A DNA stretch of 64,000 nucleotides from Actinomycetota bacterium. Its GTDB lineage: Bacteria > Actinomycetota > Acidimicrobiia > Acidimicrobiales > Ilumatobacteraceae. The notes beneath the pieces are model-generated. The model saw nothing but the letters and a program-made list of their open reading frames with translations. It was not told the origin of the DNA and made no database searches. The translations under genes and the position numbers were made by a program. This document shows positions 47,906-57,556 of this stretch, piece after piece; positions within the stretch are counted from its first letter, which is position 1, and every line of letters begins with the position of its first letter. The stretch covers positions 51,675 through 115,674 of the forward strand of contig JAPOJQ010000003.1 of the NCBI GenBank assembly GCA_029978335.1. The letters are read 5' to 3'.

Positions 47906-48658
47906 ATGCCCGGCACCCTCGTCATCTTGCGTCACGGTCAGAGCGAATGGAACCGACTCAACTTGTTCACCGGATGGCATGACGTCGAACTCACCGATCA
48001 AGGACGCGCTGAGGCATCACAAGCAGGCCGAACCATGGCGGACGCGGGGCTGCGCTTCGACACCAGCCACACCTCGCTGCTCACCCGGGCTGTCGTCACA
48101 CAGAACCTTGCACTCGAGGCAATGGGACAGCCGTGGCTGCCCGTCGAGCGTCACTGGCGTCTCAACGAACGCCATTACGGCGCGCTCCAAGGGCTCGACA
48201 AGGTTGCGACCACCGAGCGCCACGGACCTGAGCAGACCTACATCTGGCGCCGCAGTTTCGATGTGCCACCGCCGCCGGTCGAGATGACGAGCCCGGAACA
48301 CCCAGCGAGCGACGATCGCTATCGACTGCTCCCGCCCGACCTGCTGCCGGCAACCGAATGTTTGCGCGACGTCGTGGAACGGGTGCTCCCTTACTGGTAC
48401 GACCGGATCGCGCCACAGTTACTCGCCGGCCTCAACGTTCTCGTCACCGCCCACGGCAACAGTCTTCGAGCACTTCTCATGCACCTTGAACACGTGTCAG
48501 CCGACGACATCGCCGAAGTCAACATTCCCACTGGTGTTCCGCGCCGCTACACCTTCGATGATGCGCTTGGCGTGACCGACGCGACCTACCTCGGCGACCC
48601 CGAACAGATCGCTGCGGCCATCGCTCACGTCGCTGGTCAAGCGGGCACCTCACACTGA
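47906..48658 (+). CDS. gpmA: 2,3-bisphosphoglycerate-dependent phosphoglycerate mutase
   Basis: LVILRHGQSEWNRLNLFTGWHDVELTDQG, ERHYGALQGLDK, VTAHGNSLRAL, NIPTGVPRRY. Confidence 0.96.
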   Translation: MPGTLVILRHGQSEWNRLNLFTGWHDVELTDQGRAEASQAGRTMADAGLRFDTSHTSLLTRAVVTQNLALEAMGQPWLPVERHWRLNERHYGALQGLDKVATTERHGPEQTYIWRRSFDVPPPPVEMTSPEHPASDDRYRLLPPDLLPATECLRDVVERVLPYWYDRIAPQLLAGLNVLVTAHGNSLRALLMHLEHVSADDIAEVNIPTGVPRRYTFDDALGVTDATYLGDPEQIAAAIAHVAGQAGTSH

Positions 48659-48675
48659 TCTACGATCCTGCGCCC

Positions 48676-49101
48676 ATGGGGAGCACCAAGGATCATCTGA
48701 CACATTTGGGGAGCGTGCCGATCTTCTCGGCGTGCACGCAGCGCGAACTGCAGCGCATCGCCAAAGCCGGCACCGACGTCACCATGACCGCCGGGTCGAT
48801 CATCATCGACCAAGGCCAAACCGGGCGAGAAGCCTTCGTCGTGATGTCGGGCACCGTCACCGTGAAGCGCAACGGACGCAAAGTTGCGACGCTCGGGCCC
48901 GGTTCAATCGTCGGAGAACTCTCACTGCTCGATCATGGCCCGCGCACCGCAACGGTCACTTGTGACACCGACTGTGAGCTGTTCGTGCTCGACCAGCGGC
49001 ACTTCACCGGCGTGATCGATGAGGTCCCATCGATCGGGACAAAGGTGCTCGCTCACCTCGCTGGAGTGGTGCGTGAACTCGATCGGCAGTACTTCGGCTG
49101 A
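48676..49101 (+). CDS. stand-alone cyclic nucleotide-binding domain protein
   Basis: VPIFSACTQRELQRIAKAG...IDQGQTGREAFVVMSGTVTVKRNGRKVATLGPGSIVGELSLLDHGPRTATV; no HTH. Confidence 0.9.
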   Translation: MGSTKDHLTHLGSVPIFSACTQRELQRIAKAGTDVTMTAGSIIIDQGQTGREAFVVMSGTVTVKRNGRKVATLGPGSIVGELSLLDHGPRTATVTCDTDCELFVLDQRHFTGVIDEVPSIGTKVLAHLAGVVRELDRQYFG

Positions 49102-49126
49102 CCCAGCGAAGTAGCGTGGGGGCGTC

Positions 49127-51382
49127 ATGGCTACGCAGACGGACTCCACCGCACCCGACACCGAAAAGCGGTTTAAGCCGCATCAGTTGTCGCTCGCACT
49201 CGGCATCGGCATGGGTGTGTTCATCATGCTCTCGGGCGTATTGCCCCAGATCACGCACTGGCACAACGAGAATGAGGTGCACCGCACCGTCTTCGGCAAC
49301 ATCCCCGGGCCGATCCAGATCGCCTTCTATACGGTGATTCCAGCGATGGTCGTGTGGGGCGCGTTCCGCTTCGCCGACCGCATGAAGAACTGGGAACGCG
49401 GCACGATCGCCAAGCGCCGTACCACGGCGAAGAACGCCAAGCGTCGCGCCGCTGACTTCCGAGCCGGTGTCTACATGCGCACGCTGCTGCGTGATTCCGC
49501 AGCCGGATTGATGCACTCGATGATCTACTTCGGCTTCTTGGTGTTGATGGGTGTGACCACGGTGCTCGAGATCGACCACCAGATGCCCGAAAGTCTGAAG
49601 TTCCTCCACGGCACGACCTACAAGGCGTACGCATTTGTGGGCGACCTGGCCGGCACGGTCTTCACCCTCGGCGTGATCTGGGCGATCGTTCGTCGTTACA
49701 TCCAGCGCCCGTACCGCATCCGGATCAAGACCAAGCCGGAGCACGCCGTCATCCTCGGCACCTTCCTCGCGATCGGTGTGACCGGATTCGTTGCCGAAGG
49801 GTTCCGCATCGCCGTCGAGGGCATGCCCGACTACGAGAAGTTCTCGTTCATCGGCTACCCGCTCGCCACCTGGTTCGACGGCCTCTCAGCCGGTGCGATC
49901 AGCACATGGCACCAGTGGATGTGGCTTGGCCACGTGGCGAGTTTCGTGGTGTTCTTGGCGATCCTGCCAGTGACGATGCTGCGTCACGTGTTCACCTCGC
50001 CCCTCAACATGTATCTGCGCGACAAGGACCGCCCGAAGGGCGCCATGAAGCCGATGCCGAACCTGATGGAAACCGAACTCGAGAGTTTCGGTGCGTCGGT
50101 GGTCGAAGACTTCACCTGGAAGCAACTGCTCGACACCGATGCCTGCACCATGTGCGGGCGTTGCACGAGCGTGTGCCCCGCGCATGCCACTGGCAAGCCG
50201 CTCGACCCGCGTGAAATCGTGCTGAAGACCGGTGAGGTGATGGCCGCTACGGGCAACCCGCGCGTGTCGCCGCCACTGGGCACCGATGCCGAGATCACGA
50301 TTGGTGCCAACAGCCTCTTTGAGCGAATCACGGCTGAAGAGATCTGGTCGTGCACGTCGTGCAAGGCGTGCGATGAGATCTGTCCGGTCAACATCGAAAT
50401 CCTCGACAAGATCCTCGACATGCGGCGCTACCTGTCGCTCATGGAGTCGAACTTCCCGGCCGAACTGGGCAACGCCTACCGAGCCATGGAGAACCAAGGC
50501 AACCCGTGGGGTATGAACCAGGGTGAGCGCGCCGACTGGGCCGATGGCCTCGACGGTGTGACCGTGGTCGATCCGGGCGAGCCGATCACCGCCGAGTACC
50601 TCTATTGGGTCGGCTGCGCAGGCTCGTTCGACGACAAGAACAAGAAGGTCACTCAGTCGATGGCGAAGCTGTTGCGCCGTGCGGGAATCGATGTGGCGAT
50701 TCTCGGGCCGAGCGAAATGTGCACCGGCGATTCCGCACGTCGCTCCGGCAACGAGTACCTGTTCCAGATGTTGGCGATGCCGAACATCGAGATGTTGAAC
50801 GGCATGGGTGTGAAGAAGATCATCACCCAGTGCCCGCACTGCTTCAACACGCTCGAGAACGAGTACCCACAGCTCGGCGGCAACTACGAGGTGGTGCACC
50901 ACACGCAGCTGCTCGAGCAACTGATCGCCGATGGCCGTCTCGACGTGTCGCAAGCCACGCTTGAGGAGCGGATCACCTATCACGACTCGTGCTACCTCGG
51001 TCGGCACAACGATGTCTACATGGCACCCCGCAAGGTGGTCGGTTCGATCAAGGGCATCGAGATCGTCGAGATGCCACGCAACGGCACCAAGGGCATGTGC
51101 TGTGGCGCCGGTGGTGCTCGCATGTGGATGGAAGAATCCATCGGCACCAAGGTGAACGATGAACGGGCCCGTGAGGCCCTCTCGACAGGCGCTACCCGCA
51201 TCGCCACGGCGTGCCCGTTCTGCTACATCATGATGGACGACGGCGCGAAGGCTGCCGGCGCCGACGAGGACACCGTGAAGGTGGCTGACCTTGCCATCCA
51301 CCTGCTCGATGCGATCGAAGCCGGCGACCGGCGTATGGACGATCCCGATGCGCCGCTCAATGTGCCGGTCTCAACCGACTGA
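49127..51382 (+). CDS. membrane (Fe-S) oxidoreductase, EtfD/HdrD-like (Mtb Rv0338c-type)
   Basis: N-terminal multi-TM (NarI-like), CTMCGRCTSVCPAHATGKPLDPR, CTSCKACDEICPVNIEIL, CCG domains CYLGRHNDVYMAPR and GMCCGAGGARMWMEE. Confidence 0.92.
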   Translation: MATQTDSTAPDTEKRFKPHQLSLALGIGMGVFIMLSGVLPQITHWHNENEVHRTVFGNIPGPIQIAFYTVIPAMVVWGAFRFADRMKNWERGTIAKRRTTAKNAKRRAADFRAGVYMRTLLRDSAAGLMHSMIYFGFLVLMGVTTVLEIDHQMPESLKFLHGTTYKAYAFVGDLAGTVFTLGVIWAIVRRYIQRPYRIRIKTKPEHAVILGTFLAIGVTGFVAEGFRIAVEGMPDYEKFSFIGYPLATWFDGLSAGAISTWHQWMWLGHVASFVVFLAILPVTMLRHVFTSPLNMYLRDKDRPKGAMKPMPNLMETELESFGASVVEDFTWKQLLDTDACTMCGRCTSVCPAHATGKPLDPREIVLKTGEVMAATGNPRVSPPLGTDAEITIGANSLFERITAEEIWSCTSCKACDEICPVNIEILDKILDMRRYLSLMESNFPAELGNAYRAMENQGNPWGMNQGERADWADGLDGVTVVDPGEPITAEYLYWVGCAGSFDDKNKKVTQSMAKLLRRAGIDVAILGPSEMCTGDSARRSGNEYLFQMLAMPNIEMLNGMGVKKIITQCPHCFNTLENEYPQLGGNYEVVHHTQLLEQLIADGRLDVSQATLEERITYHDSCYLGRHNDVYMAPRKVVGSIKGIEIVEMPRNGTKGMCCGAGGARMWMEESIGTKVNDERAREALSTGATRIATACPFCYIMMDDGAKAAGADEDTVKVADLAIHLLDAIEAGDRRMDDPDAPLNVPVSTD

Positions 51383-52345
51383 TCAGTTGATCCGCTGACG
51401 GATCTGATCGATCCAGTCGTCGGCCTGGCGCCAGCGCTCATCAGCATGGGCGCGCACCTCGTGCGCTTCCGAATCAGCACGCGGCCATGAGCCGAACCAT
51501 TTCACCGACGCTTGCTTGGCATGCAGCGATCGCATCGTGTCGGCCATCAGGTCGTCGCCAACATGTCCTTCAGCAAGGATGATGAAGCAGTACTCGCCAA
51601 GTCCACCGTGCTTGATCGGACGCGAGATCAGGTTCGACAGGTTGATCCGGCGAGCGGCGAACTCTTGGAGAATCGAAATCAAGCTGCCCGGCTCATCGGC
51701 ACGTTGAAACACGACGAGTCCAGTTCGATCGTGCCCTGACGGGGCGGGAACGCCATCGCGCGACACCACGACGAAGCGGGTCTGATTACCAGATTCGTCC
51801 TCAATATCGGCCGCAAGCACCTCGAGGCCATACAACTCGGCCGCCACCCTTGGGGCGATTGCGGCAAGCCCTGAAGCACCGTCGTCGGCCACCGACTTCG
51901 CTGCACCGGCCGTTGACGTCGCCGCGCGGATGATGGCGTTCGGCAGGTGTTCACGCAAGAAGCGGTGGCATTGGGCGGTGGCAATGGGAATCGACACCAC
52001 ATCGGTGATGTCATCCATGGTGGTGCCCGCCGGCGCTGCGAGGCAGAGGTGAATATCGAGCACCACCTCACGGGTGATGACGAGATCGTGATCGAAGGCC
52101 AATGCGTCGAGGGTGAAGTTGACCATGCCCTCGATCGAGTTCTCAATCGGCACGAAACCAAGATCGACCTCGCCACTCGACACCGCGTCAAGCACATCGG
52201 GCACGGTGCGCAACGGGATCAACTCGGCAACAGCAAGGTCAGCCTGGGTGCGAAGGGCCTGCTCGGTGAACGTGCCAAACGGCCCGAAGAACGCGACGCG
52301 TTGAGCGGCGGTACTCGGTCGGTTGTCGTTGTTGGCGGTGTTCAC
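51383..52345 (-). CDS. pheA: prephenate dehydratase
   Basis: VAFFGPFGTFTEQAL, VPIENSIEGMVNFTLDAL, ESGNQTRFVVVSR, ACT domain EPGSLISILQEFAARRINLSNLISRP. GTG 52345 is 7 nt from TAGCCT. Confidence 0.94.
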   Translation of the reverse strand: MNTANNDNRPSTAAQRVAFFGPFGTFTEQALRTQADLAVAELIPLRTVPDVLDAVSSGEVDLGFVPIENSIEGMVNFTLDALAFDHDLVITREVVLDIHLCLAAPAGTTMDDITDVVSIPIATAQCHRFLREHLPNAIIRAATSTAGAAKSVADDGASGLAAIAPRVAAELYGLEVLAADIEDESGNQTRFVVVSRDGVPAPSGHDRTGLVVFQRADEPGSLISILQEFAARRINLSNLISRPIKHGGLGEYCFIILAEGHVGDDLMADTMRSLHAKQASVKWFGSWPRADSEAHEVRAHADERWRQADDWIDQIRQRIN

Positions 52346-52393
52346 TCGGGCAAGGCTAGGGGCAGTGGCTCGTCGGCGTGCCACGATGTGCAA

Positions 52394-53155
52394 ATGGATG
52401 CAGCCGCTCTCACCGACTTGGTCGAGGCGATTCGTGCTGGCACGGTGACCGCTGAGGAGGCCGTAGCCCAACTCCGAAGGTTGCCCTTTGTTGATGTTGG
52501 CGACGCGCTCGTCGACCATCATCGATCGCTCCGCCAAGGAATGCCCGAGGCCGTGTACGGACCCGGCAAGAGCCCAGAGCAGTGCGTGGCCATCGTTGGT
52601 GAACTGCTCGCGCACGACGACGGGGCGGTGTTGTTGACCCGTGCATCCGATGCACAGGTCAAGGCCGTGCGAGCTGTGTATGACGACCGCTTCGCAGCTG
52701 AGTGCGCTGCAGGATGCGTGCTCTACCGGGCGCCGCAGCCACGCCAACCACAACCCCGGATCCTTGTAGTCACCGCCGGAACCGCTGATGTGCCCGTGGC
52801 AGACGAGGCGGTGTTCACCCTTCGCGCTCACGGGGTTGTTGCTGACCGTCTCCACGATGTTGGTGTGGCCGGGTTACACCGACTGCTCGCCCATGTGGAC
52901 CGTGTGACGGCCGCCGATGCCGTCATTGTCATCGCCGGAATGGAAGGCGCCTTGGCCAGCGTGGTCGGTGGGCTCGCTGCGGGGCCGGTGGTCGCGGTGC
53001 CAACGTCGGTCGGGTATGGCGCAGGCCTCGAAGGTGTCACCGCATTGCTCGCTATGCACGCGAGTTGTGCGTCGGGCGTGAGCGTGGTCGGCATCGACAA
53101 CGGTTTTGGTGCGGCCATCGCAGTGATCCGCATGTTGACCCTGGTGGAACGATGA
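52394..53155 (+). CDS. larB: nickel pincer cofactor biosynthesis protein LarB (AIR carboxylase-like)
   Basis: VYGPGKSPEQCVAIVGELL, ILVVTAGTADVPVADEAVFTLRAHG, VIVIAGMEGALASVVGGLAAGPVVAVPTSVGYG, GVSVVGIDNGFGAA. Confidence 0.93.
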   Translation: MDAAALTDLVEAIRAGTVTAEEAVAQLRRLPFVDVGDALVDHHRSLRQGMPEAVYGPGKSPEQCVAIVGELLAHDDGAVLLTRASDAQVKAVRAVYDDRFAAECAAGCVLYRAPQPRQPQPRILVVTAGTADVPVADEAVFTLRAHGVVADRLHDVGVAGLHRLLAHVDRVTAADAVIVIAGMEGALASVVGGLAAGPVVAVPTSVGYGAGLEGVTALLAMHASCASGVSVVGIDNGFGAAIAVIRMLTLVER

Positions 53156-54336
53156 CCCGCGTTGCCTGGTTCCAATGTGGGGCAGGTGTCGCTGGTGACA
53201 TGGTGCTCGCCGCGCTCGTCGATGCGGGTGCTGACCAGCTGACAGTGATGGATGCGATCGGTGGTCTAGGGGTCGACGGCTGGGCGTTGCTCTTTGAGCC
53301 GGTGCAGCGATGTGGGGTTCGGTGTCTGTGGGCAAACGTCGTTGTGCACGATCACGACCATCATCCACATCGGCCGGCGCGCGAGGTGCTCGACATGATC
53401 GAGCGGGCGGATCTTGAACCTCGGGTCAAAGGGCGTGCGCTTGCGGTCTACCGCACGCTTGCCGAAGTGGAGGGTGCGATTCACGGGGTAGCACCTGATG
53501 AGGTTGAACTCCACGAAGTGGGCGCCATCGACTCCATCGTCGATGTCGTTGGTGTGTGCGCGGCGATCGAGAGTCTCGGCATTGAGGAGATCGAATTCTC
53601 CCCGATCGCTGTTGGACATGGATCCGTGACGACAGCGCACGGCGAGTTTCCAAACCCCGTACCGGCAGTGACCGAGTTGCTGACGCAAGCCGGAGCGGTG
53701 ATCCGCGGACTCGATACGACCATGGAACTCGCCACACCGACCGGGGTGGCGTTGATGACAGTGCTCGGCTCGCACTGTGGACCAATGCCAACGATGGCGG
53801 TGTCATCAACCGGCTTCGGTGCCGGCACTCGCGATACGCCGAGCCGACCAAATGTGGTGCAGGTGGTGGTTGGTGAACGAGTGGACGCACCGTCAGGCAG
53901 CGGGCGCGACGCTCACGAGGTGAGCGTCAATGTTGACGACGTGACTGGCGAGGTGCTGGCCCACACCATCGCTCGGCTGATCGAGGTCGGCGCCCACGAC
54001 GCGTGGCTGGCACCGATCGTGATGAAGAAGGGCCGGCCCGCCCACACCGTTCATGCGCTTTGCGATGACGCCCATCATGATGTGGTGATCGCCACGATGC
54101 TCGCCGAGACCGGATCGATGGGCATTCGGTCGCATGTGGTTGAACGTTGGCCGCAACGGCGCGCCGAGATGACCGTCGACGTCGACGGCCACGCGATACG
54201 AGTGAAAGTGGCCGACCACCGTGTCAAGGTCGAGTTCGACGACGCCGCTGTAGCCGCCCGTGCGCTCGGCGTGCCGGTACGTCAGGTGCTCGCCGAAGCC
54301 GAGGCACGTGCCGCCAACAACTCGCGTCGTAGCTGA
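53152..54336 (+). CDS. larC: nickel pincer cofactor biosynthesis protein LarC (single ORF)
   Basis: GVAGDMVLAALVDAGA, VELHEVGAIDSIVDVVGVCAAIESLGI, GHGSVTTAHGEFPNPVPAVTELL, MELATPTGVALM, VNVDDVTGEVLAH. ATGA overlap with larB. Confidence 0.93.
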   Translation: MTRVAWFQCGAGVAGDMVLAALVDAGADQLTVMDAIGGLGVDGWALLFEPVQRCGVRCLWANVVVHDHDHHPHRPAREVLDMIERADLEPRVKGRALAVYRTLAEVEGAIHGVAPDEVELHEVGAIDSIVDVVGVCAAIESLGIEEIEFSPIAVGHGSVTTAHGEFPNPVPAVTELLTQAGAVIRGLDTTMELATPTGVALMTVLGSHCGPMPTMAVSSTGFGAGTRDTPSRPNVVQVVVGERVDAPSGSGRDAHEVSVNVDDVTGEVLAHTIARLIEVGAHDAWLAPIVMKKGRPAHTVHALCDDAHHDVVIATMLAETGSMGIRSHVVERWPQRRAEMTVDVDGHAIRVKVADHRVKVEFDDAAVAARALGVPVRQVLAEAEARAANNSRRS

Positions 54337-56780
54337 ACGAGTTCCGGAGCGGGTTCACCACCTGACCACTCATCGGCGAGTACTCGCTCGTACGACGCCC
54401 ACTCCTGACGAAGGCCCGCAGTGTCGCCACGGGCTGCTCGGGCCCGCATACGCAGAGCGATCAGCTCTTCATGACCTGGCAACACCTGGAGCCCACGAGA
54501 GGTCGCCCAGATAACTCCGTCGAGGTCGTCAACCGCGAGATACCACGATGCGAGTTCTGCAGCTGCTCCGGTTGCGAGCACCACCAGTTCTGAGGTGATG
54601 CCTTCTGGATCCGACCACAAGTAGGCGGTGCCGGCAAAGGGAAGACCCCGCACGAGTTCGAGTGCGGGACGCAATACCTCGATGGCGCTTTCGGGCGGCA
54701 ATGGACGGGCCGTAGTCCGTGCGCTCTGCAGGAGATCCGCATCCGTCATCACCAAGGGATGCAATCGGAGTTCCTCGGTCATCGTCCGGTCGATCCACTC
54801 CTCATCCGTGGGCGGCGCCACGGCTCGAGCTAAGGACCGTCGAGCATCAGAGAGCACATTCGAGAACGTGGCGCTTCGAATCTCTTCATCCCACAGCGCA
54901 GCTCGGGCCCGTGCCCGAGTCGGCCGCTCCCGATGCGTGGCCATCCACACGACCAACTCGGTTGATTTCGATCGCTCAAAGATGACTGGCGTGCCATCGG
55001 CCAACTCGACACCGGGTTCGCCAAGCACCCGAACCACGATTGCTGGCACCTCCCGATTTGGCATCGACATCGGGTTCTCAATAACGGGTTCATCGATTGG
55101 CTCGGTATCGCACAACAACTCATCGATGGCGACTCGTTCCACGTCAGCGAGCAACAGCGGCCGCACACAAGGCCCATCATCGCCAAGCTGCCATTCATCG
55201 AACGCATCACGTCGACGGAGCACGACGGGCGGTGCGCCGAGTCCTGTGGTTGAAGGACGAAGCGTGTTGTCGTGCAGCCACAACAACGGCGGTGCAGGAT
55301 CATCGAGCACAACACGATCCTCCCAAGGCTTCGAAGCACTCTCCACCACTTCGGGTTCATGATCTGTCTCGCTGACCACACATGAACCCGCCAACGGTGA
55401 ACTCGTCAGCGCCGCAATGATCCCGTTCATGGCATCACTCGCACCGTCACCTTCGATCGCCACTCCATGCGACATCTCAAGGTCGATGAACACATCGATG
55501 CCGTCAGAGGTGGTGCCAATCTGCACGACCGTTGGGCACGGGAATACCCCATCGCTGACGTCAGGGAAATCGATGAGTTCCCATCTGAACTCCCCAACTG
55601 GATGCCACGGCTCGGGAAGATCAACCACCCCATCGACAACGAGACGAACCAGTCCTTGTGTCTCGATCTCAACCCAGCGAATGCTGCTACCTGCGCCGAC
55701 GAGGAACGGCAGAGCAGAACGGATCGCCACGTCGAGTCGAACCATCCGATCAAGCGCATCAAGTCCAACGGCCCCTGCCATCACCGTCCGTTCCACCTCG
55801 ACAAGCGCCGGCGCATGTCCCCGTGGCCGTTGACCTAGCCGCACGCGACGCAATCCACGACGGCGCCTCGCTGCGACACCACCGACGACACCAGCAGCGA
55901 GCATCGTCGCTCCCGCAATCTCAACCCACCGTCCATCCGGCGTTTGGGTCTGCGTGCTCGGTGCGGCGACCACCGGTTCGTCGACCTCGCAGTCGGCGAT
56001 GACGGGTGCTGCGGTGGGCTCCACGTCGACGGTGACAACGGGTTCGACTGGCACGACGACAGGCGTCTCCTCGGGCACGACCTCTGGCTCAATGTCGACG
56101 ACTGAGTCCGCTGACGCCACCGCTTCAGGGAGGTCGAGGTGCCATCCTGGGCGAATCATCGCTGGTGAGGCGAACACCGACCCATCGCTCATCACCCGAC
56201 CAAGGTTCAATTCGAGGATGCCATCGGCGATGGGGAAGACACGGCTGAGATCACCGTCTGCAAGACGCTCCGCGATGCCGTAGACCGAGTCGCCAGATTC
56301 CACAACCCACGACGCGGCGGTCCTCACAACCTCGCTTGATGCCCCATCGATCACCGCTTCGTCAACCGGCACCGCTTCAGCGGCCAGCGCCGAGCCCAAC
56401 GCACCCGTCAACGGTTGCGCAATCATCAACACTCCGCCAACGACGCAGCGAGCCAACCGGGCGGGTAGACCCGATCGACCCACCGCACCCGAGCGAAGCG
56501 CCCGCACTTCGGCCGGCATTGACACCACGACGGCAACAACAGCCATCCACCCGACAACCAGTCCAAGACGCACAATGGCATCGACCACGAGAGATGGCGT
56601 GACTGGCTCTGTCAGCACATCGGCTGCTCGCCACACCCAACCCGATAGCGGACCCGAACCGTGCAACGGCGACCACCCGCCGAACCGAACCTGGGCACAC
56701 GCCACCAACAACAACGGTGTTGAGAGTGTGACCACCATGCCAAGCACGGAAACCAACCGACGGGTCATCTTGTTCATCAC
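54282..56780 (-). CDS. membrane LysM-like + SARP/BTAD transcriptional regulator of the Tad locus
   Basis: N-terminal TMs, LysM-like ASWVVESGDSVYGIAERLADGD...LELN...PGWHLDLPE, internal TM, C-terminal winged HTH (VRVLGEPGVELADGTPVIFERSKSTELVVWMATHRERPTRARARAALWDE) and BTAD. SD GGAGG upstream. Confidence 0.8.
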   Translation of the reverse strand: MMNKMTRRLVSVLGMVVTLSTPLLLVACAQVRFGGWSPLHGSGPLSGWVWRAADVLTEPVTPSLVVDAIVRLGLVVGWMAVVAVVVSMPAEVRALRSGAVGRSGLPARLARCVVGGVLMIAQPLTGALGSALAAEAVPVDEAVIDGASSEVVRTAASWVVESGDSVYGIAERLADGDLSRVFPIADGILELNLGRVMSDGSVFASPAMIRPGWHLDLPEAVASADSVVDIEPEVVPEETPVVVPVEPVVTVDVEPTAAPVIADCEVDEPVVAAPSTQTQTPDGRWVEIAGATMLAAGVVGGVAARRRRGLRRVRLGQRPRGHAPALVEVERTVMAGAVGLDALDRMVRLDVAIRSALPFLVGAGSSIRWVEIETQGLVRLVVDGVVDLPEPWHPVGEFRWELIDFPDVSDGVFPCPTVVQIGTTSDGIDVFIDLEMSHGVAIEGDGASDAMNGIIAALTSSPLAGSCVVSETDHEPEVVESASKPWEDRVVLDDPAPPLLWLHDNTLRPSTTGLGAPPVVLRRRDAFDEWQLGDDGPCVRPLLLADVERVAIDELLCDTEPIDEPVIENPMSMPNREVPAIVVRVLGEPGVELADGTPVIFERSKSTELVVWMATHRERPTRARARAALWDEEIRSATFSNVLSDARRSLARAVAPPTDEEWIDRTMTEELRLHPLVMTDADLLQSARTTARPLPPESAIEVLRPALELVRGLPFAGTAYLWSDPEGITSELVVLATGAAAELASWYLAVDDLDGVIWATSRGLQVLPGHEELIALRMRARAARGDTAGLRQEWASYERVLADEWSGGEPAPELVQLRRELLAARASASAST

Positions 56781-56789
56781 GCAACCTCC

Positions 56790-57185
56790 TCAGTTTCGTT
56801 GGGCGAGCACCGTCGCCCGTCCTTCGATCAGAGCCGTCGGAGCGACGACCTCGACCACGACCGCGACACGGTCCTCACCGACGTCAACGCTGACGATCCG
56901 ACCATTGAGGTCAGCAACTGCGAACATCGTCAACGCGGCCTCGTTGGCACGTCGTCTCGCCTCGAGTGGGTCGAGACGAACGACTGGATCCGATCCACGG
57001 AGTGCCGCAATATCGAGCCCTTGGGCGCCGGCACGCGCCGATTGAAACGCGATGTCCGAAGCGTCAGCTCTTCGCGCCATCGTCGTCGAGACGTCGCGAG
57101 CCATCCAGACCACCGCGCCAAAGGTCAGCGTCGCCAGCGCCACCAACGATGCCACGACGGCAGAGCCGCGCTCGTCACGCGCCAT
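56790..57185 (-). CDS. Tad pseudopilin / TadG-like protein
   Basis: MARDERGSAVVASLVALATLTFGAVVW; ATG overlaps upstream TGA by 1 nt. Confidence 0.7.
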   Translation of the reverse strand: MARDERGSAVVASLVALATLTFGAVVWMARDVSTTMARRADASDIAFQSARAGAQGLDIAALRGSDPVVRLDPLEARRRANEAALTMFAVADLNGRIVSVDVGEDRVAVVVEVVAPTALIEGRATVLAQRN

Positions 57186-57556
57186 CACGGCTCCGACCAT
57201 CGAAAGCGATCAACGGATGCAGTCGACGTGCCAACTGACGAACCACACCGGACCACAACGTCGACTGAACCGCCAGCACGATGGTCATCGAGATCGACTC
57301 GAAGATCTGGATGAGGGCAGATCGAATCGTCGTCAATCATCGAGCGCACGGCAGCGATTGCTGCTGACTGCGCAGTCGCACGATTTCGCTCTAACGCAGC
57401 TGCCTGTGCTGCCGCGGCTGCCGCCGAATGACTGAGTGCGTTGCGATCGACCTCGAGTCCGAGCATGACGACGAGAACGGCAACGCCAACAACCATCGGT
57501 GTCATCAGCACCAGCCCAAGCATTTCTGCAGCACCGCGGTCGGAACCACACCTCAC
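57185..57556 (-). CDS. TadE-like pseudopilin
   Basis: SDRGAAEMLGLVLMTPMVVGVAVLVVMLGLEVDRNALSHSAAAAAAQAAAL; GTGA overlap start. Confidence 0.7.
   Translation of the reverse strand: MRCGSDRGAAEMLGLVLMTPMVVGVAVLVVMLGLEVDRNALSHSAAAAAAQAAALERNRATAQSAAIAAVRSMIDDDSICPHPDLRVDLDDHRAGGSVDVVVRCGSSVGTSTASVDRFRWSEP

Noticed and set aside
53152-54336. Programmed frameshift in larC
   Set aside because: The gene is a single uninterrupted ORF covering N- and C-terminal LarC motifs.
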